From assembly GCA_009783055.1 (NCBI GenBank), contig WRHW01000011.1, positions 1 to 44,288 of the forward strand: a stretch of 44,288 bases of DNA, in the 5' to 3' direction. The stretch comes from Holophagaceae bacterium (lineage in GTDB: Bacteria; Acidobacteriota; Holophagae; Holophagales; Holophagaceae). Positions 25,683-33,996 of the stretch are shown piece after piece (position 1 is the stretch's first letter; the number at the start of each line of letters is the position of its first letter). The notes beneath the pieces were generated by a model. That model was not told where the DNA came from, did no database searches, and was given only the letters and a program-made list of their open reading frames with translations. The position numbers were made by a program, and so were the translations under genes.

Positions 25683-26876
25683 TTAGTTCATCGGTAAGCC
25701 AAAATGCCTTGGCACAAAAATGAAAGATTGAAAAAGGTCTCTATACTTGAGTTCATCATGGCCAGCCGAAAACTCAGCACGCATAGTAGCAGTTCTAGTT
25801 GTCACATCAACCCGCACCAACACAGGAATTCTCCTAAACCAGTGATCATCAGCCCTTGTATCCTTAAAGCCAGGCCTACCCACCACCGAAAGTTGAGTAT
25901 CAATTTGGCTCCTAATCCCAGTTGACCCATTCCAACCAGCACCAAAGCCAGTAGCACTCAGCCCCTCGCCAGCCCAAGTCGTACCGCCGTTTACCGACAA
26001 ATATACCTTAAAGCCCGACACATTTTCCGTAATCATTTGTCTTGTCCTACTATTTGCCGCCTCATCAAAAACCCCTTCATACGGGTAGGGGGCCTGATAG
26101 CGCACCAAACAGGGGACACCATTTGGTTTTTCAGGATCAGGGTCTAGTTTTAGCATCTCAATTTTATACTTCACCATCTGAGCAGGATTAACAAACACAA
26201 CCCTAGTTCTATTATTCAAGTGGTTTACCCTAGCAGGGAGGCCAGACGAACCACTTCCCGTAACACCCACATTAGGAGTCATCCCAGTTTCAACAGTGAC
26301 ATTTTTTCCATTGACCGAAATCACCCTAGTAATGTAGAGAGCCTCCCAAAAATCCTTAAAGATCAAATAGTGGCCATCTTTTACCATCCTTGCATAGTCT
26401 GCATTCAGGCAGTCGACTTCATAGGTAGGTGGCGAAGACACCACCGAAACCCCCGACAGAACCATATCTGCCGCGGTTTGGGACACAGGCGAAGCAGTAA
26501 GAATCCCCTCAAAAGGCAGAGGTTCATCCATATAAAAATACAGCTCATCCGCAGAAGCAGGATCATTAGTACCCGCATTTAGGATAGGCACATTGGGATT
26601 AATCCAGAAAGGTGGCATATTATCAACAGTAAACGGCAGAAGGGCCATATCAGTCAAATACATACCAGCAGTATTGATATCTTCCCCCAGCAGGTCTATA
26701 CCCAGCCTATTTCTTCTAGCACTGGACGTGGTTTCGCCCGACATATAAAAACTAGTAATACTGGCCTTAAAAACCGAAGCAAGTCCCGCCATAAGGATGA
26801 GCGTAAACACCAGAGCCACCAGCAACTCAACCAGAGAAAACCCAAACGTGTTTTTATTTCTAAAATGCCTAACCAT
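25683..26876 (-). CDS. pilW: PilW-like minor pilin
   Basis: The protein has 397 residues. A short leader ends in Gly12, followed by the prepilin N-terminus FSLVELLVALVFTLILMAGL with Glu5. The long globular domain and the position between pilV and pilX fit PilW. GGAGG lies 7-8 nt before the ATG. The first 8 nt overlap the end of pilV, indicating translational coupling. Confidence 0.85.
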   Translation of the reverse strand: MVRHFRNKNTFGFSLVELLVALVFTLILMAGLASVFKASITSFYMSGETTSSARRNRLGIDLLGEDINTAGMYLTDMALLPFTVDNMPPFWINPNVPILNAGTNDPASADELYFYMDEPLPFEGILTASPVSQTAADMVLSGVSVVSSPPTYEVDCLNADYARMVKDGHYLIFKDFWEALYITRVISVNGKNVTVETGMTPNVGVTGSGSSGLPARVNHLNNRTRVVFVNPAQMVKYKIEMLKLDPDPEKPNGVPCLVRYQAPYPYEGVFDEAANSRTRQMITENVSGFKVYLSVNGGTTWAGEGLSATGFGAGWNGSTGIRSQIDTQLSVVGRPGFKDTRADDHWFRRIPVLVRVDVTTRTATMRAEFSAGHDELKYRDLFQSFIFVPRHFGLPMN

Positions 26877-27450
26877 GGATTATCCTCCTTGAGAGGTTAA
26901 AAGAGCGAGGGATCACCTGACCGCGGGCATCCAGATTGTCATGGAAAGTAATCCTAACCTTAAAATCAGAAATCTGCCCAGTGCTACTTTCAACCCCCTG
27001 AGCAGGTTCGATTTCCACGCGTTCAACAACCACCGTAAAAAACTGCGTACTAACAGCGGGATCATCGCTAGTTTCGTCCACCTCAGTACCGCCAATATTA
27101 AAAGATTTAGTTGACGGAGACCCTGGTGCCTGAGAAATATATTTTTTAACCGCCGCATTCAAGTCACCCAAATTCGGGTCTAACCTATTGGAATCAGTAA
27201 TATTCAGCCAGCTTAAGCGGCCCTCCACTTCGACCTCATCCAGTATCTGCCCCGCAATCCGCGCCGCAGTGCCCATATTAATAGTCCCGCGGGAAGACCG
27301 TAGAGCAATGGCCTGCAACATAGTAACGCCCAAAATGCCGATAGCCAAAATAAAAGCCGCCACCAACAACTCCACCAAAGTAAAGCCTCTCTGGCGAGTG
27401 TGATTGCCACCCAGAGCCTCTTTCACCTTCGAGATTAAATTCTTCGCCAT
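26869..27450 (-). CDS. pilV: PilV-like minor pilin
   Basis: The protein has 193 residues. The leader MAKNLISKVKEALGGNHTRQ ends with RG (cleavage after Gly22), followed by FTLVELLVAAFILAIGILGV and MLQAIALRSS, which is characteristic of PilV (ILAIGILG then LQ). GGAG lies 7 nt before the ATG inside the end of the fimT gene; the genes overlap by 16 nt. Confidence 0.87.
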   Translation of the reverse strand: MAKNLISKVKEALGGNHTRQRGFTLVELLVAAFILAIGILGVTMLQAIALRSSRGTINMGTAARIAGQILDEVEVEGRLSWLNITDSNRLDPNLGDLNAAVKKYISQAPGSPSTKSFNIGGTEVDETSDDPAVSTQFFTVVVERVEIEPAQGVESSTGQISDFKVRITFHDNLDARGQVIPRSFNLSRRIIHG

Positions 27451-28298
27451 TTTCCATCTCCACTATCAGCACCTGGATTATAGAACTTAAATACCGCCGC
27501 ACCATTTTCCTTCAAAACAATCAATCCCATCGGCCCATCAGGGATGACTTTACCGTTAGAGTTTGTAGCCACTATCCTAATAAAAACATCCCTATTAAAG
27601 CGTTTAGTAGCACCACTAACATAGACAATCCGAGAAATACCACTATCCTTGCCAGTGCACAGATTATTGCTCTCAACCAAAACATCCTTCATAATGTCAG
27701 TAGTAAAAGGGACAATCGAAGCAATATCCTCATTTTTAGACCCCTTGGCCTTAGCCCAATCATCAGTCCCCTCCACCGCGACTCGTGCCCTTTTCTGTAC
27801 AGCATCACTTTTCAGCAACTGATAAGGCACAATAACCGTCTGTTGTTCAACAACAGAGGCAATACTTACATCCAGCACCGGAGTGTCACCCACAGGAGGC
27901 CTACCAGCAATAACTTCCTTTCCGATAGTAATAAAATTATCCGGACCCGCGCCAACTTCCGCCAGACTGGCATCGCCAAAAGCAATAGCAAACGGAGAAT
28001 CCGCATTCTCCCAATCCCCCCAGCTCACAATGGCAATGTCCTTGCCAGTAGCGACAGCCGCCTGAACAGCATTACTAACAGCTCCCTCCAGCTCATCGAT
28101 CAGAGACCGCACCGCCCCCGACTGCTTGCTACCCATCATCATAGAGCTACCGACAGCCAAAATGGCCACAATAGCCAAAATGACAAGTAGCTCCATCAGC
28201 GAAAAAGCCGCCTGGCTCAAAAACTTGCGCTTGCCAGACAATCGCCCAGATCGGAAACGGGAAAGAGTGTTCATTGGTAAAGACAACATAAGTTGCAA
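27435..28298 (-). CDS. fimT: FimT/GspH-like minor pseudopilin
   Basis: The product has about 287 residues and is the first gene of the minor-pilin operon. The prepilin helix is FSLMELLVILAIVAILAVGS with Glu at +5, but the residue before the cleavage point is Ala (SQAA/FSL) rather than the usual Gly. The start is ambiguous: GGAGG overlaps a GTG at 28307, is 5 nt before TTG 28301, 8 nt before TTG 28298 and 17 nt before ATG 28289; I chose 28298 on spacing. The leader of about 30 residues is long and basic. The C-terminal domain of 230 residues is larger than usual for FimT. A sigma70-like promoter is at 28341-28369. Confidence 0.75.
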   Translation of the reverse strand: MQLMLSLPMNTLSRFRSGRLSGKRKFLSQAAFSLMELLVILAIVAILAVGSSMMMGSKQSGAVRSLIDELEGAVSNAVQAAVATGKDIAIVSWGDWENADSPFAIAFGDASLAEVGAGPDNFITIGKEVIAGRPPVGDTPVLDVSIASVVEQQTVIVPYQLLKSDAVQKRARVAVEGTDDWAKAKGSKNEDIASIVPFTTDIMKDVLVESNNLCTGKDSGISRIVYVSGATKRFNRDVFIRIVATNSNGKVIPDGPMGLIVLKENGAAVFKFYNPGADSGDGKWRRI

Positions 28299-28509
28299 CA
28301 AACGCACCTCCAGAAAAACCTAAAACATCCCAGACTATTAAAAATAGGACTTTCTCAGTCACCTCGCAACAAAAATTTTGTTTTTCTAACATATTGAAAC
28401 CATTAGTCTTACAAAAAAAGTATATCGAATCAGAGCGAATCACGCAGATCTTTCCCCCCCCATTGGCTAAAAAGTAGCCACACGATTTTCAACGCGCCGA
28501 CAGGCACAA
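28299..28509. other. Upstream region of the pilus operon
   Basis: This gap carries the pilus-operon promoter at 28341-28369 and otherwise AT-rich sequence with no gene I can support. It is followed directly by the heptamer array at 28510. Confidence 0.5.
28341..28369 (-). promoter_or_regulatory. Candidate sigma70-like promoter of the minor-pilin operon
   Basis: On the minus strand TTGCGA (28369-28364), a 17-nt spacer and TATTTT (28346-28341). Initiation near 28334 leaves a leader of about 35 nt. No sigma54 element (TGGC-N8-TTGC) was seen. Confidence 0.4.
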
Positions 28510-28652
28510 ACTGACCACTGACCACTGACCACTGATAACTGACCACTGACCACTGACCACTGACCACTGATAACTGACCACTGACCACTGACCACTGATA
28601 ACTGAAAACTGAAAACTGATAACTGAAAACTGAAAACTGAAAACTGAAAACT
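28510..28652. repeat. Heptamer tandem repeat array, 20 units
   Basis: An unbroken 143-nt array of 7-nt units ACTGANN followed by a final ACT. Unit order: 3 ACTGACC, ACTGATA, 4 ACTGACC, ACTGATA, 3 ACTGACC, ACTGATA, 2 ACTGAAA, ACTGATA, 4 ACTGAAA. Only the last two bases vary (CC, TA, AA). Type and period resemble the short tandemly repeated repetitive (STRR) heptamers known from cyanobacteria. It ends 20 nt before the -35 box of the tRNA promoter. Confidence 0.95.
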
Positions 28653-28672
28653 ACCATACCCACCACCAACAA

Positions 28673-28701
28673 TTGACTAACTCGCACCCCTAGGCTACAA
28701 T
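28673..28701 (+). promoter_or_regulatory. Promoter of tRNA-Gln
   Basis: TTGACT at 28673-28678, a 17-nt spacer and TACAAT at 28696-28701. Initiation near 28708 lies 7 nt before the tRNA. Confidence 0.7.
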
Positions 28702-28714
28702 CATCAATGCCCGC

Positions 28715-28789
28715 TGGGGAGTGGTCTAACGGTAGGACAACGGATTCTGGTTCCGTCAGGTGAGGGTTCAAATCCTTCCTCCCCAGCCA
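28715..28789 (+). tRNA. tRNA-Gln (anticodon CTG)
   Basis: The acceptor stem TGGGGAG (28715-28721) pairs with CTCCCCA (28779-28785); G is the discriminator and CCA is encoded (28787-28789). The anticodon stem-loop is ACGGA-TTCTGGT-TCCGT with anticodon CTG, reading CAG. The T arm is GAGGG-TTCAAAT-CCTTC. The U1-initial acceptor stem is typical of tRNA-Gln. Confidence 0.95.
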
Positions 28790-28873
28790 TTTATTTATCA
28801 CAAAATAACTAGCAGGGTTGCAAATGCGCCCTATTCGCAAAAGCAGACAGGCACCTATGAGGTCGCAAATACG

Positions 28874-30598
28874 ATGAGTATTTTTAGAGCACTAGCAGAC
28901 AAGACCTTTTTTTTTCACGGAAGAAATTTCAACACCAGAATCATTGTACCCACAGTATTAGTGCTAATTGCCCTAGTAATCGCCACAAACATCTTTTACT
29001 TCACAAGATTTTCCCATTACAGTCGCCAGCTTATAGACGACAAACTAAACGCAAACATTAACAGCCTAAATCAATATCTCACCGAATGTAAAAACAACAC
29101 AAAAGCCGCCGCAGTATCAATGGCAATAAATCCATCTGCCATAAGAGCCATAGCAAACAAAGACATCCCCGAAATCTCCCGGATATTTACCGCCGCCAAA
29201 GAACTATATGGGATAACCTACTTCACAATTACCGACAACAAAGGGATCGTATTATTAAGAACACACGGCTACGAAAAGCGAGGCGATTCAGTAGCGCACA
29301 TACAAAACATAAGCGACGCACTAAACGGCAAAGTCTCATCTTATTTTGAAGAAGCAGTAGTAGCAAAAGTAACCTGCCACACAGGTGCCCCCGTATACTC
29401 TGCCAACAACAAATTACTAGGGATCATCTCCGCAGGCATCAGGTTTGACACAGACCAGGCAGTAGACGACCTCAAAAAAATATTAAACTCCGAAATAACA
29501 ATACTCTACGGAGACACCAGAGTATCAACCACAATCACCCACGACGGCCATCGGATAGTAGACACAAAGCTAGACCCAATAATGACAAAAACCATCATCG
29601 AAAACAAACACGAATACCATGGCGAAGCAGAGTTATTAGGAACAAAATACGACCTATTTTACAAACCCCTCCTAAACCCAAAAAACTCAGTATTTGCAAC
29701 CATATCATTAGCATTACCAGAAACCGAACTAATATTTCATTCCAAAAAAACCCTGGAATACGGCTTACTCCTTGGTCTATTCGGACTATTAGCATCCTCC
29801 ATGCTCCTTTACTACATCATCTCATCTATAAGTGCCCCAATAATAAAACTATCAACAGAAATGCAACAAGTAGCAAACGGCAACCTAGAAATAGCAATCA
29901 ACGCAGACAGAGAAGATGAAATAGGGCTATTAAGCAAATCACTAAGGCGAGTCATATACACAGTGCGCAAACTGATCGAAGGCATAAACAACATGATCAC
30001 CGAGCACCAGCAAGGCAACACCAACTATCGCATGGACACAGGCTCATTTAATGGAGAATATAAAATCCTGGCCGACCACATAACCGAACTAGCAAACTTC
30101 AGCATGAAAGACCAGCTAACAGGGATGTTAAACAGGCGTGCATTCAACAACCGAATAGAATTAGAGTGGAGCAGATCCGTCAGAGAAAAAACCCCACTAA
30201 GCATTTTAATAATGGACATAGACAAATTCAAAAAATACAACGACACCTTCGGGCATCTCCAGGGCGACATGGCATTAAGGGCAGTAGCAAAAGTTCTAAC
30301 CAACACCATCAAGCGTTCACTCGACGTAGTAGCCCGGTGGGGAGGCGAAGAATTTATAGTCCTCCTACCCGGAACCGACCCCGAAGGAGCCAGAGCCGTA
30401 GGCGAGTTAATACGAGTGCGAATCGAAAACCTAGTAATACCCTGCACAGACCAGCAAGCCAAAAACGTAACCATCAGCATCGGCGCATACTCAATGGTGC
30501 CCCAAAAAGACGACACAGTCGACAAATTCATAATCATGGCAGACGCCGCACTATATCAAGCCAAAGAAGCCGGTCGAAACAGAGTAGTAGTATCCTGA
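28874..30598 (+). CDS. Membrane diguanylate cyclase (Cache-like sensor, HAMP, GGDEF)
   Basis: The protein has 574 residues from ATG 28874 (GAGG 11 nt upstream); a longer frame would start inside the tRNA and was rejected. A membrane helix (about 20-43) and a second (about 298-322; GLLLGLFGLLASSMLLYYII) bracket a periplasmic sensor of about 250 residues with Cache-like features (YFTITDNKGIVLLRTH, then GAPVYSANNKLLGIISAGIR). A HAMP region follows (ISAPIIKLSTEMQQVANGNL) and then the GGDEF domain, with active-site GGEEF at 490-494 and an intact inhibitory I-site RSLD at 481-484, five residues upstream. It should make c-di-GMP from two GTP with product inhibition, coupling an external ligand to surface behaviour. 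The pilus operon lies just to the left. Confidence 0.93.
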   Translation: MSIFRALADKTFFFHGRNFNTRIIVPTVLVLIALVIATNIFYFTRFSHYSRQLIDDKLNANINSLNQYLTECKNNTKAAAVSMAINPSAIRAIANKDIPEISRIFTAAKELYGITYFTITDNKGIVLLRTHGYEKRGDSVAHIQNISDALNGKVSSYFEEAVVAKVTCHTGAPVYSANNKLLGIISAGIRFDTDQAVDDLKKILNSEITILYGDTRVSTTITHDGHRIVDTKLDPIMTKTIIENKHEYHGEAELLGTKYDLFYKPLLNPKNSVFATISLALPETELIFHSKKTLEYGLLLGLFGLLASSMLLYYIISSISAPIIKLSTEMQQVANGNLEIAINADREDEIGLLSKSLRRVIYTVRKLIEGINNMITEHQQGNTNYRMDTGSFNGEYKILADHITELANFSMKDQLTGMLNRRAFNNRIELEWSRSVREKTPLSILIMDIDKFKKYNDTFGHLQGDMALRAVAKVLTNTIKRSLDVVARWGGEEFIVLLPGTDPEGARAVGELIRVRIENLVIPCTDQQAKNVTISIGAYSMVPQKDDTVDKFIIMADAALYQAKEAGRNRVVVS

Positions 30599-30661
30599 TA
30601 AAAATCCAAAATAGCACCAAGTAGCACACCAAGCTAACAACGGTCAAAAAAAGGGTAACAA

Positions 30662-31090
30662 ATGCCATCCCACCCCAAACCAACACCAACAATAAAACCA
30701 CACACAAAGCGCACCGTCACAAAACCAACAACAAAGCTAGACACATTTGCAAACCCGCGCCCAGGGCGGCCATTCACAATTACTTTTGAAACAGAAGAAT
30801 TTACCTGCCTATGTCCAATCACAGGACAGCCCGACTTCGCAAAAATAAAAATCACCTATCAGCCCGGCCAGCTATGCCTGGAAACCAAATCCTTAAAACT
30901 CTACCTATGGAGTTACCGCGACCGCGGGGCCTTCCACGAAGCAGTCACAAACCAGATACTCGACGACCTGATACAAGCCGCCCAGCCAAACTGGATGAAA
31001 ATAGAAGGCGACTTCCAAATTCGGGGAGGCATCCGAACCATCGTCACAGCAGAGTATCAAACCCCTTTAAAAGCACGAATGGCCAAATAG
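30662..31090 (+). CDS. queF: NADPH-dependent 7-cyano-7-deazaguanine (preQ0) reductase
   Basis: QueF reduces preQ0 to preQ1 in queuosine synthesis. The 142-residue protein is the unimodular type. The nucleophile Cys51 is in LCPITGQPDFA with Asp58, followed by LETKSLKLYLWSYRDRGAFH, containing the substrate Glu74, and by FHE (H92, E93). AAGGG 6 nt before the ATG supports the start. The N-terminal 25 residues are Pro/Thr/Lys-rich and poorly conserved. queC/D/E are not in the window, and no preQ1 riboswitch is recognisable upstream. Confidence 0.93.
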   Translation: MPSHPKPTPTIKPHTKRTVTKPTTKLDTFANPRPGRPFTITFETEEFTCLCPITGQPDFAKIKITYQPGQLCLETKSLKLYLWSYRDRGAFHEAVTNQILDDLIQAAQPNWMKIEGDFQIRGGIRTIVTAEYQTPLKARMAK

Positions 31091-31097
31091 TTTCATC

Positions 31098-31111
31098 GCG
31101 GCGATAGCCGC
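31098..31111 (+). terminator. Short GC hairpin after queF
   Basis: GCGGC-GATA-GCCGC, a perfect 5-bp stem with a tetraloop, 8 nt after the queF stop. No T-run follows, so termination is uncertain. Confidence 0.35.
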
Positions 31112-31121
31112 CTCAACTCAC

Positions 31122-31186
31122 CATGACTACCAAGCCAAAATCCAACTGAAAACTGAAAACTAAAAACTAAAAACCGACCACTGATA
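31122..31186 (+). repeat. Dispersed repeat copy 2: shared 28-nt flank plus 6 heptamers
   Basis: 31122-31149 matches 6379-6406 (reverse complement) exactly over 28 nt. It runs into six contiguous heptamers at 31145-31186: ACTGAAA, ACTGAAA, ACTAAAA, ACTAAAA, ACCGACC, ACTGATA. It lies between queF and the chemoreceptor gene. Confidence 0.9.
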
Positions 31187-31299
31187 TTTGCACTTGAACT
31201 GCAAAAAACAAAAAAAACAGTTTGTTTTCCGGTCAAATTATGTCTCAATATCTTATAGCTGTTGAAAGGATACATTCTCATTTTTGTTTTGGAGGAACT

Positions 31300-32901
31300 A
31301 TGAACTGGTACTACAACCTAAGAATGAAAACCAAGCTCTTGCTGGGATTTTTTTTCACAGTATTACTTGCCACAGCCATGGGTGTTGAAGGCATATACTC
31401 CCTATCCAAAATTGGAAAACTTGATCAGGAGTTATACAACGCCGCCCTGCGCTCCACAGACCTATTGGGGCAGTTGGGGCGAATGCAAATGGAAGTGCGC
31501 TCAATAGCAAGGGATGCCCTATTGAGGACAGACCCCGTTGCTCTACGCAAAGTGCAAACAGATTTTGACAACGAATGGGTAAAATATTCAGAAGTAGCAG
31601 GACAAGTAGTAGCTATTTTTGAAGCCACAGGTAAAACCGAGATAGTAGAACTCACAAAGAAAAACAGAGAATCCAGGGATGTCTACAAAAAACTGGCCGG
31701 AGAAATAGTCGAGCTAGGCGTAGCAGGCAGAAAAACCGAAGCAATGGCCCTATACAACAGTAACGCCATAGGTGAGGCCACAGTTGCATTTGTTAATGAC
31801 TTACAAAAAGTCATAGATGCAGTTGATGCCGCCGCGAGAGAGTTAGTAGCATCAAACCAGGCCACAGTTCGCAGTGCCATTACAATAATGATCATAGCCA
31901 TAGCTATCGTTGCAGTCTTTTCCTTACTGTTGGGCACCTTCATAGCCAACTTCGTAGTATCTCAATTAAACAAATTGGGCGGATTTATGAATCGCCTAGC
32001 CCACCATGACCTCACAGTAGATTCAAAAGGCGAGTATAACGACGAGCTAGGGGCAATGGCTAACGATGTAGGGAAGGCAGTCACCGAATTAAGGGATTTA
32101 ATAAACCATATAGCTCAGGAAGTAGAAGGTGTATCAAGCGGTTCCACCCAACTATCAGCCGCCGCCGAACAGATGTCATCTACAACAGACGAGATAGCGC
32201 GTAGCTCAGACGCGCAAAAGAGCGGAGCCGAGCGGATAGCCGCCGCCATGACAGAGCTATCAGCATCTATTGACGAAGTAAGTAACGGAGCAAGTGCCTC
32301 ATTGGCACAGTTAGAAGAAGCACTTGATGCAACCCGTCAGGGCAACGAAGCAGGCGAGAGTACAAAGACAGCAATGGGCGACATAACCCAGACCACCGGT
32401 CGCATAGCGCAGGCAATCGGGGTAATACAAGAGATTGCCAATCAGACCAACTTACTATCATTAAACGCCGCAATAGAAGCCGCCAAAGCAGGTGAGCAGG
32501 GCAAAGGATTTGCAGTAGTAGCAGAAGAGGTTAGAAAACTAGCCGAGCGCAGTGGAACATCAGCAAAAGAAATAGCCCAGCATAATATTGAAGCACGCGA
32601 CTCAGTAACAAAGGGTGGCGAAATGGTAGCAACAACAGTAGCCCTATTAGAAAAGATCAGGGTAAGCCTAGATAGATTTGCCATTCAGACCAGGGAGTCA
32701 GTAGCCTCAACACAAGAGCAAGCGTCAGCGGGGGCCGAAGTGGCGCGTCAGGTAGAGCAAAGCGTTCAGGAAGCCGCCTCGGTAGCATCTGCAACCTCCC
32801 AGATGGCGGCAACCACCTCCGAGATTTCCCACACAGCCCAAGACCTAGCCGCCTTTGCCGTCAAACTACAGGCCGAAGTGCATAAATTTAAGTTGAGTTG
32901 A
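31300..32901 (+). CDS. Methyl-accepting chemotaxis protein (4HB sensor)
   Basis: The protein has 533 residues from ATG 31300 (GGAGG 4 nt upstream). TM1 is about 10-32, followed by a periplasmic four-helix-bundle-type sensor of about 150 residues and TM2 near 190-213 ([20 protein letters not shown]). A HAMP domain ([20 protein letters not shown]) and a cytoplasmic coiled-coil signalling domain follow. The hairpin tip that binds CheA/CheW is [20 protein letters not shown] then [20 protein letters not shown], a variant ([12 protein letters not shown]) of the usual ALNAAVEAARAG. There is no C-terminal CheR-tethering pentapeptide. The ligand is unknown. No other che gene is in the window, so it is an orphan receptor here. 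Confidence 0.93.
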   Translation: MNWYYNLRMKTKLLLGFFFTVLLATAMGVEGIYSLSKIGKLDQELYNAALRSTDLLGQLGRMQMEVRSIARDALLRTDPVALRKVQTDFDNEWVKYSEVAGQVVAIFEATGKTEIVELTKKNRESRDVYKKLAGEIVELGVAGRKTEAMALYNSNAIGEATVAFVNDLQKVIDAVDAAARELVASNQATVRSAITIMIIAIAIVAVFSLLLGTFIANFVVSQLNKLGGFMNRLAHHDLTVDSKGEYNDELGAMANDVGKAVTELRDLINHIAQEVEGVSSGSTQLSAAAEQMSSTTDEIARSSDAQKSGAERIAAAMTELSASIDEVSNGASASLAQLEEALDATRQGNEAGESTKTAMGDITQTTGRIAQAIGVIQEIANQTNLLSLNAAIEAAKAGEQGKGFAVVAEEVRKLAERSGTSAKEIAQHNIEARDSVTKGGEMVATTVALLEKIRVSLDRFAIQTRESVASTQEQASAGAEVARQVEQSVQEAASVASATSQMAATTSEISHTAQDLAAFAVKLQAEVHKFKLS

Positions 32902-32903
32902 TA

Positions 32904-32931
32904 GTTACAACCATATTGCCCATGTTGTAAT
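32904..32931. terminator. Weak hairpin between convergent MCP and amidase genes
   Basis: TTACAAC (32905-32911) pairs with GTTGTAA (32924-32930) over a 12-nt loop. Its location between two gene 3' ends suggests a bidirectional terminator, but the stem is short and no clear T-run follows. Confidence 0.3.
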
Positions 32932-32993
32932 ACTGGTAAAAATTTTAGTCTTACAACGTCTTCTTATAATTGCGATGAAAATCTAAAACGGTA

Positions 32994-33866
32994 CTAACGC
33001 GGTTTGGAGGAGGCAGTTTCTGGTAGACTGTAGGATTCAGTGTTTCGCCTAGTCCTGTTGTTGCCTGAATACTCAATGTATCGTTGTATGCCTTTGGCTA
33101 TTGCAAGGGCGGCTGATCTCAAAAAGGCTGGGTTTCGCAGTTTCATCGCTTCAACTGGATTAGAAATAAAAGCTGTCTCCACAAGAACAGCCGGCATGGC
33201 CGCCAAGCGAAGCACTGAAAATGGAGCCTGCTTGACTCCTCTCTCTTTGATACCAGCCAAGCGGTTGAGTTCAGTCTGGATGAATACTGCCAATCGCTCA
33301 GATTCATGCAGGTATGCGTTCTGCGCCAAGTCGTTTAATATACCCGCCACAAAATCAGCTTCTGAATTGACATCTGAGTCATCTCGGCCAGTTTCATTTT
33401 CCGCTTCTGCTAAATCCTGCAAATCTTTGTCTACTGGCCCAAGACTTAAAAAATATACTTCGCTACCCTTTGCATTTTTGCTGGTGAAGGCATTCAAGTG
33501 TAGACTAACGAATAAATCTGCTCCTTCATCATTTGCTATTTTTGCCCTGTCCGCAAGAGATACAGAAGTGTCTGCGGTGCGTGTATAACTAACTCTGTAG
33601 CCATTACTCTTTAGTTGTTCCCCAAGTAATTTGGCCAATTCAAGGACAATCTTTTTTTCATAGAGCCTTGCAGGTGCTTTTACGCCATTTTTGCCAATTT
33701 CTTTTGGCCCCATGGCACCGACATCCTCACCACCATGTCCCGGATCTATCATAATACTGACTGGCTCCTGCAATTCAGCAGATAGCATTGTGCCAAACGC
33801 CAACATGACGGCAATGACCACATGTTTTATGCCAGCTACCAGACACATAGTGTATATCATCTGCAA
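32994..33866 (-). CDS. N-acetylmuramoyl-L-alanine amidase (Amidase_3)
   Basis: The protein has 290 residues and a zinc amidase domain cleaving the MurNAc-L-Ala bond in the periplasm, usually for septum splitting or recycling. Zinc ligands are H44 (IDPGHGGED), E70 (LYEKKI) and H123 (FVSLHLNA), and the catalytic Glu is E230 (VLVETAFISNP). An N-terminal hydrophobic segment (about 14-30) looks like a signal peptide. The start may be TTG 33866, with AAAGG 8 nt upstream, or ATG 33860. An insert after H123 (about residues 141-190, acidic) may be the regulatory helix that blocks the active site in AmiB/AmiC-type enzymes until EnvC/NlpD activation; this is inference. Confidence 0.9.
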   Translation of the reverse strand: MQMIYTMCLVAGIKHVVIAVMLAFGTMLSAELQEPVSIMIDPGHGGEDVGAMGPKEIGKNGVKAPARLYEKKIVLELAKLLGEQLKSNGYRVSYTRTADTSVSLADRAKIANDEGADLFVSLHLNAFTSKNAKGSEVYFLSLGPVDKDLQDLAEAENETGRDDSDVNSEADFVAGILNDLAQNAYLHESERLAVFIQTELNRLAGIKERGVKQAPFSVLRLAAMPAVLVETAFISNPVEAMKLRNPAFLRSAALAIAKGIQRYIEYSGNNRTRRNTESYSLPETASSKPR

Positions 33867-33897
33867 AGAATATACCTTTCCTTAAACTCTGTTGGGT

Positions 33898-33930
33898 CAC
33901 TTGCAAAAAAAGCGTTGCTTTTCGCAAGTG
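33898..33930. repeat. Hairpin in the amidase-hisS divergent region
   Basis: CACTTGC (33898-33904) pairs with GCAAGTG (33924-33930) and AAAAGC (33908-33913) pairs with GCTTTT (33917-33922) around a GTT loop, with a small internal bulge. It lies in the divergent promoter region, so a regulatory rather than terminator role is possible. Confidence 0.55.
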
Positions 33931-33996
33931 GACGACTATTACTACCCACAGCCCATTAATTGATATAGGCTTATTATTGTTAGGAGATTTCTACGC

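Noticed and set aside
28510-28652. A CRISPR array
   Set aside because: The unit is 7 nt with no spacers; it is a simple tandem repeat and no cas gene is in the window.
28430-28840. A long open frame on the minus strand across the heptamer array and tRNA
   Set aside because: It is an artefact of the heptamer repeat, which has no stop in this frame (repeated FSVFSYQ/WSVVSGQ), and it overlaps tRNA-Gln.
28760-28873. N-terminal extension of the GGDEF protein
   Set aside because: It would start inside the tRNA. ATG 28874 has a purine-rich site upstream and precedes the first membrane helix.
30599-30661. A possible preQ1 riboswitch before queF
   Set aside because: The 63-nt leader shows no preQ1-I hairpin with an A-rich tail that fits the consensus.
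31192-31216. A terminator in the A-rich stretch before the chemoreceptor gene
   Set aside because: AACTG/CAGTT arms are separated by about 16 nt of mostly A, giving a stem too short to call.
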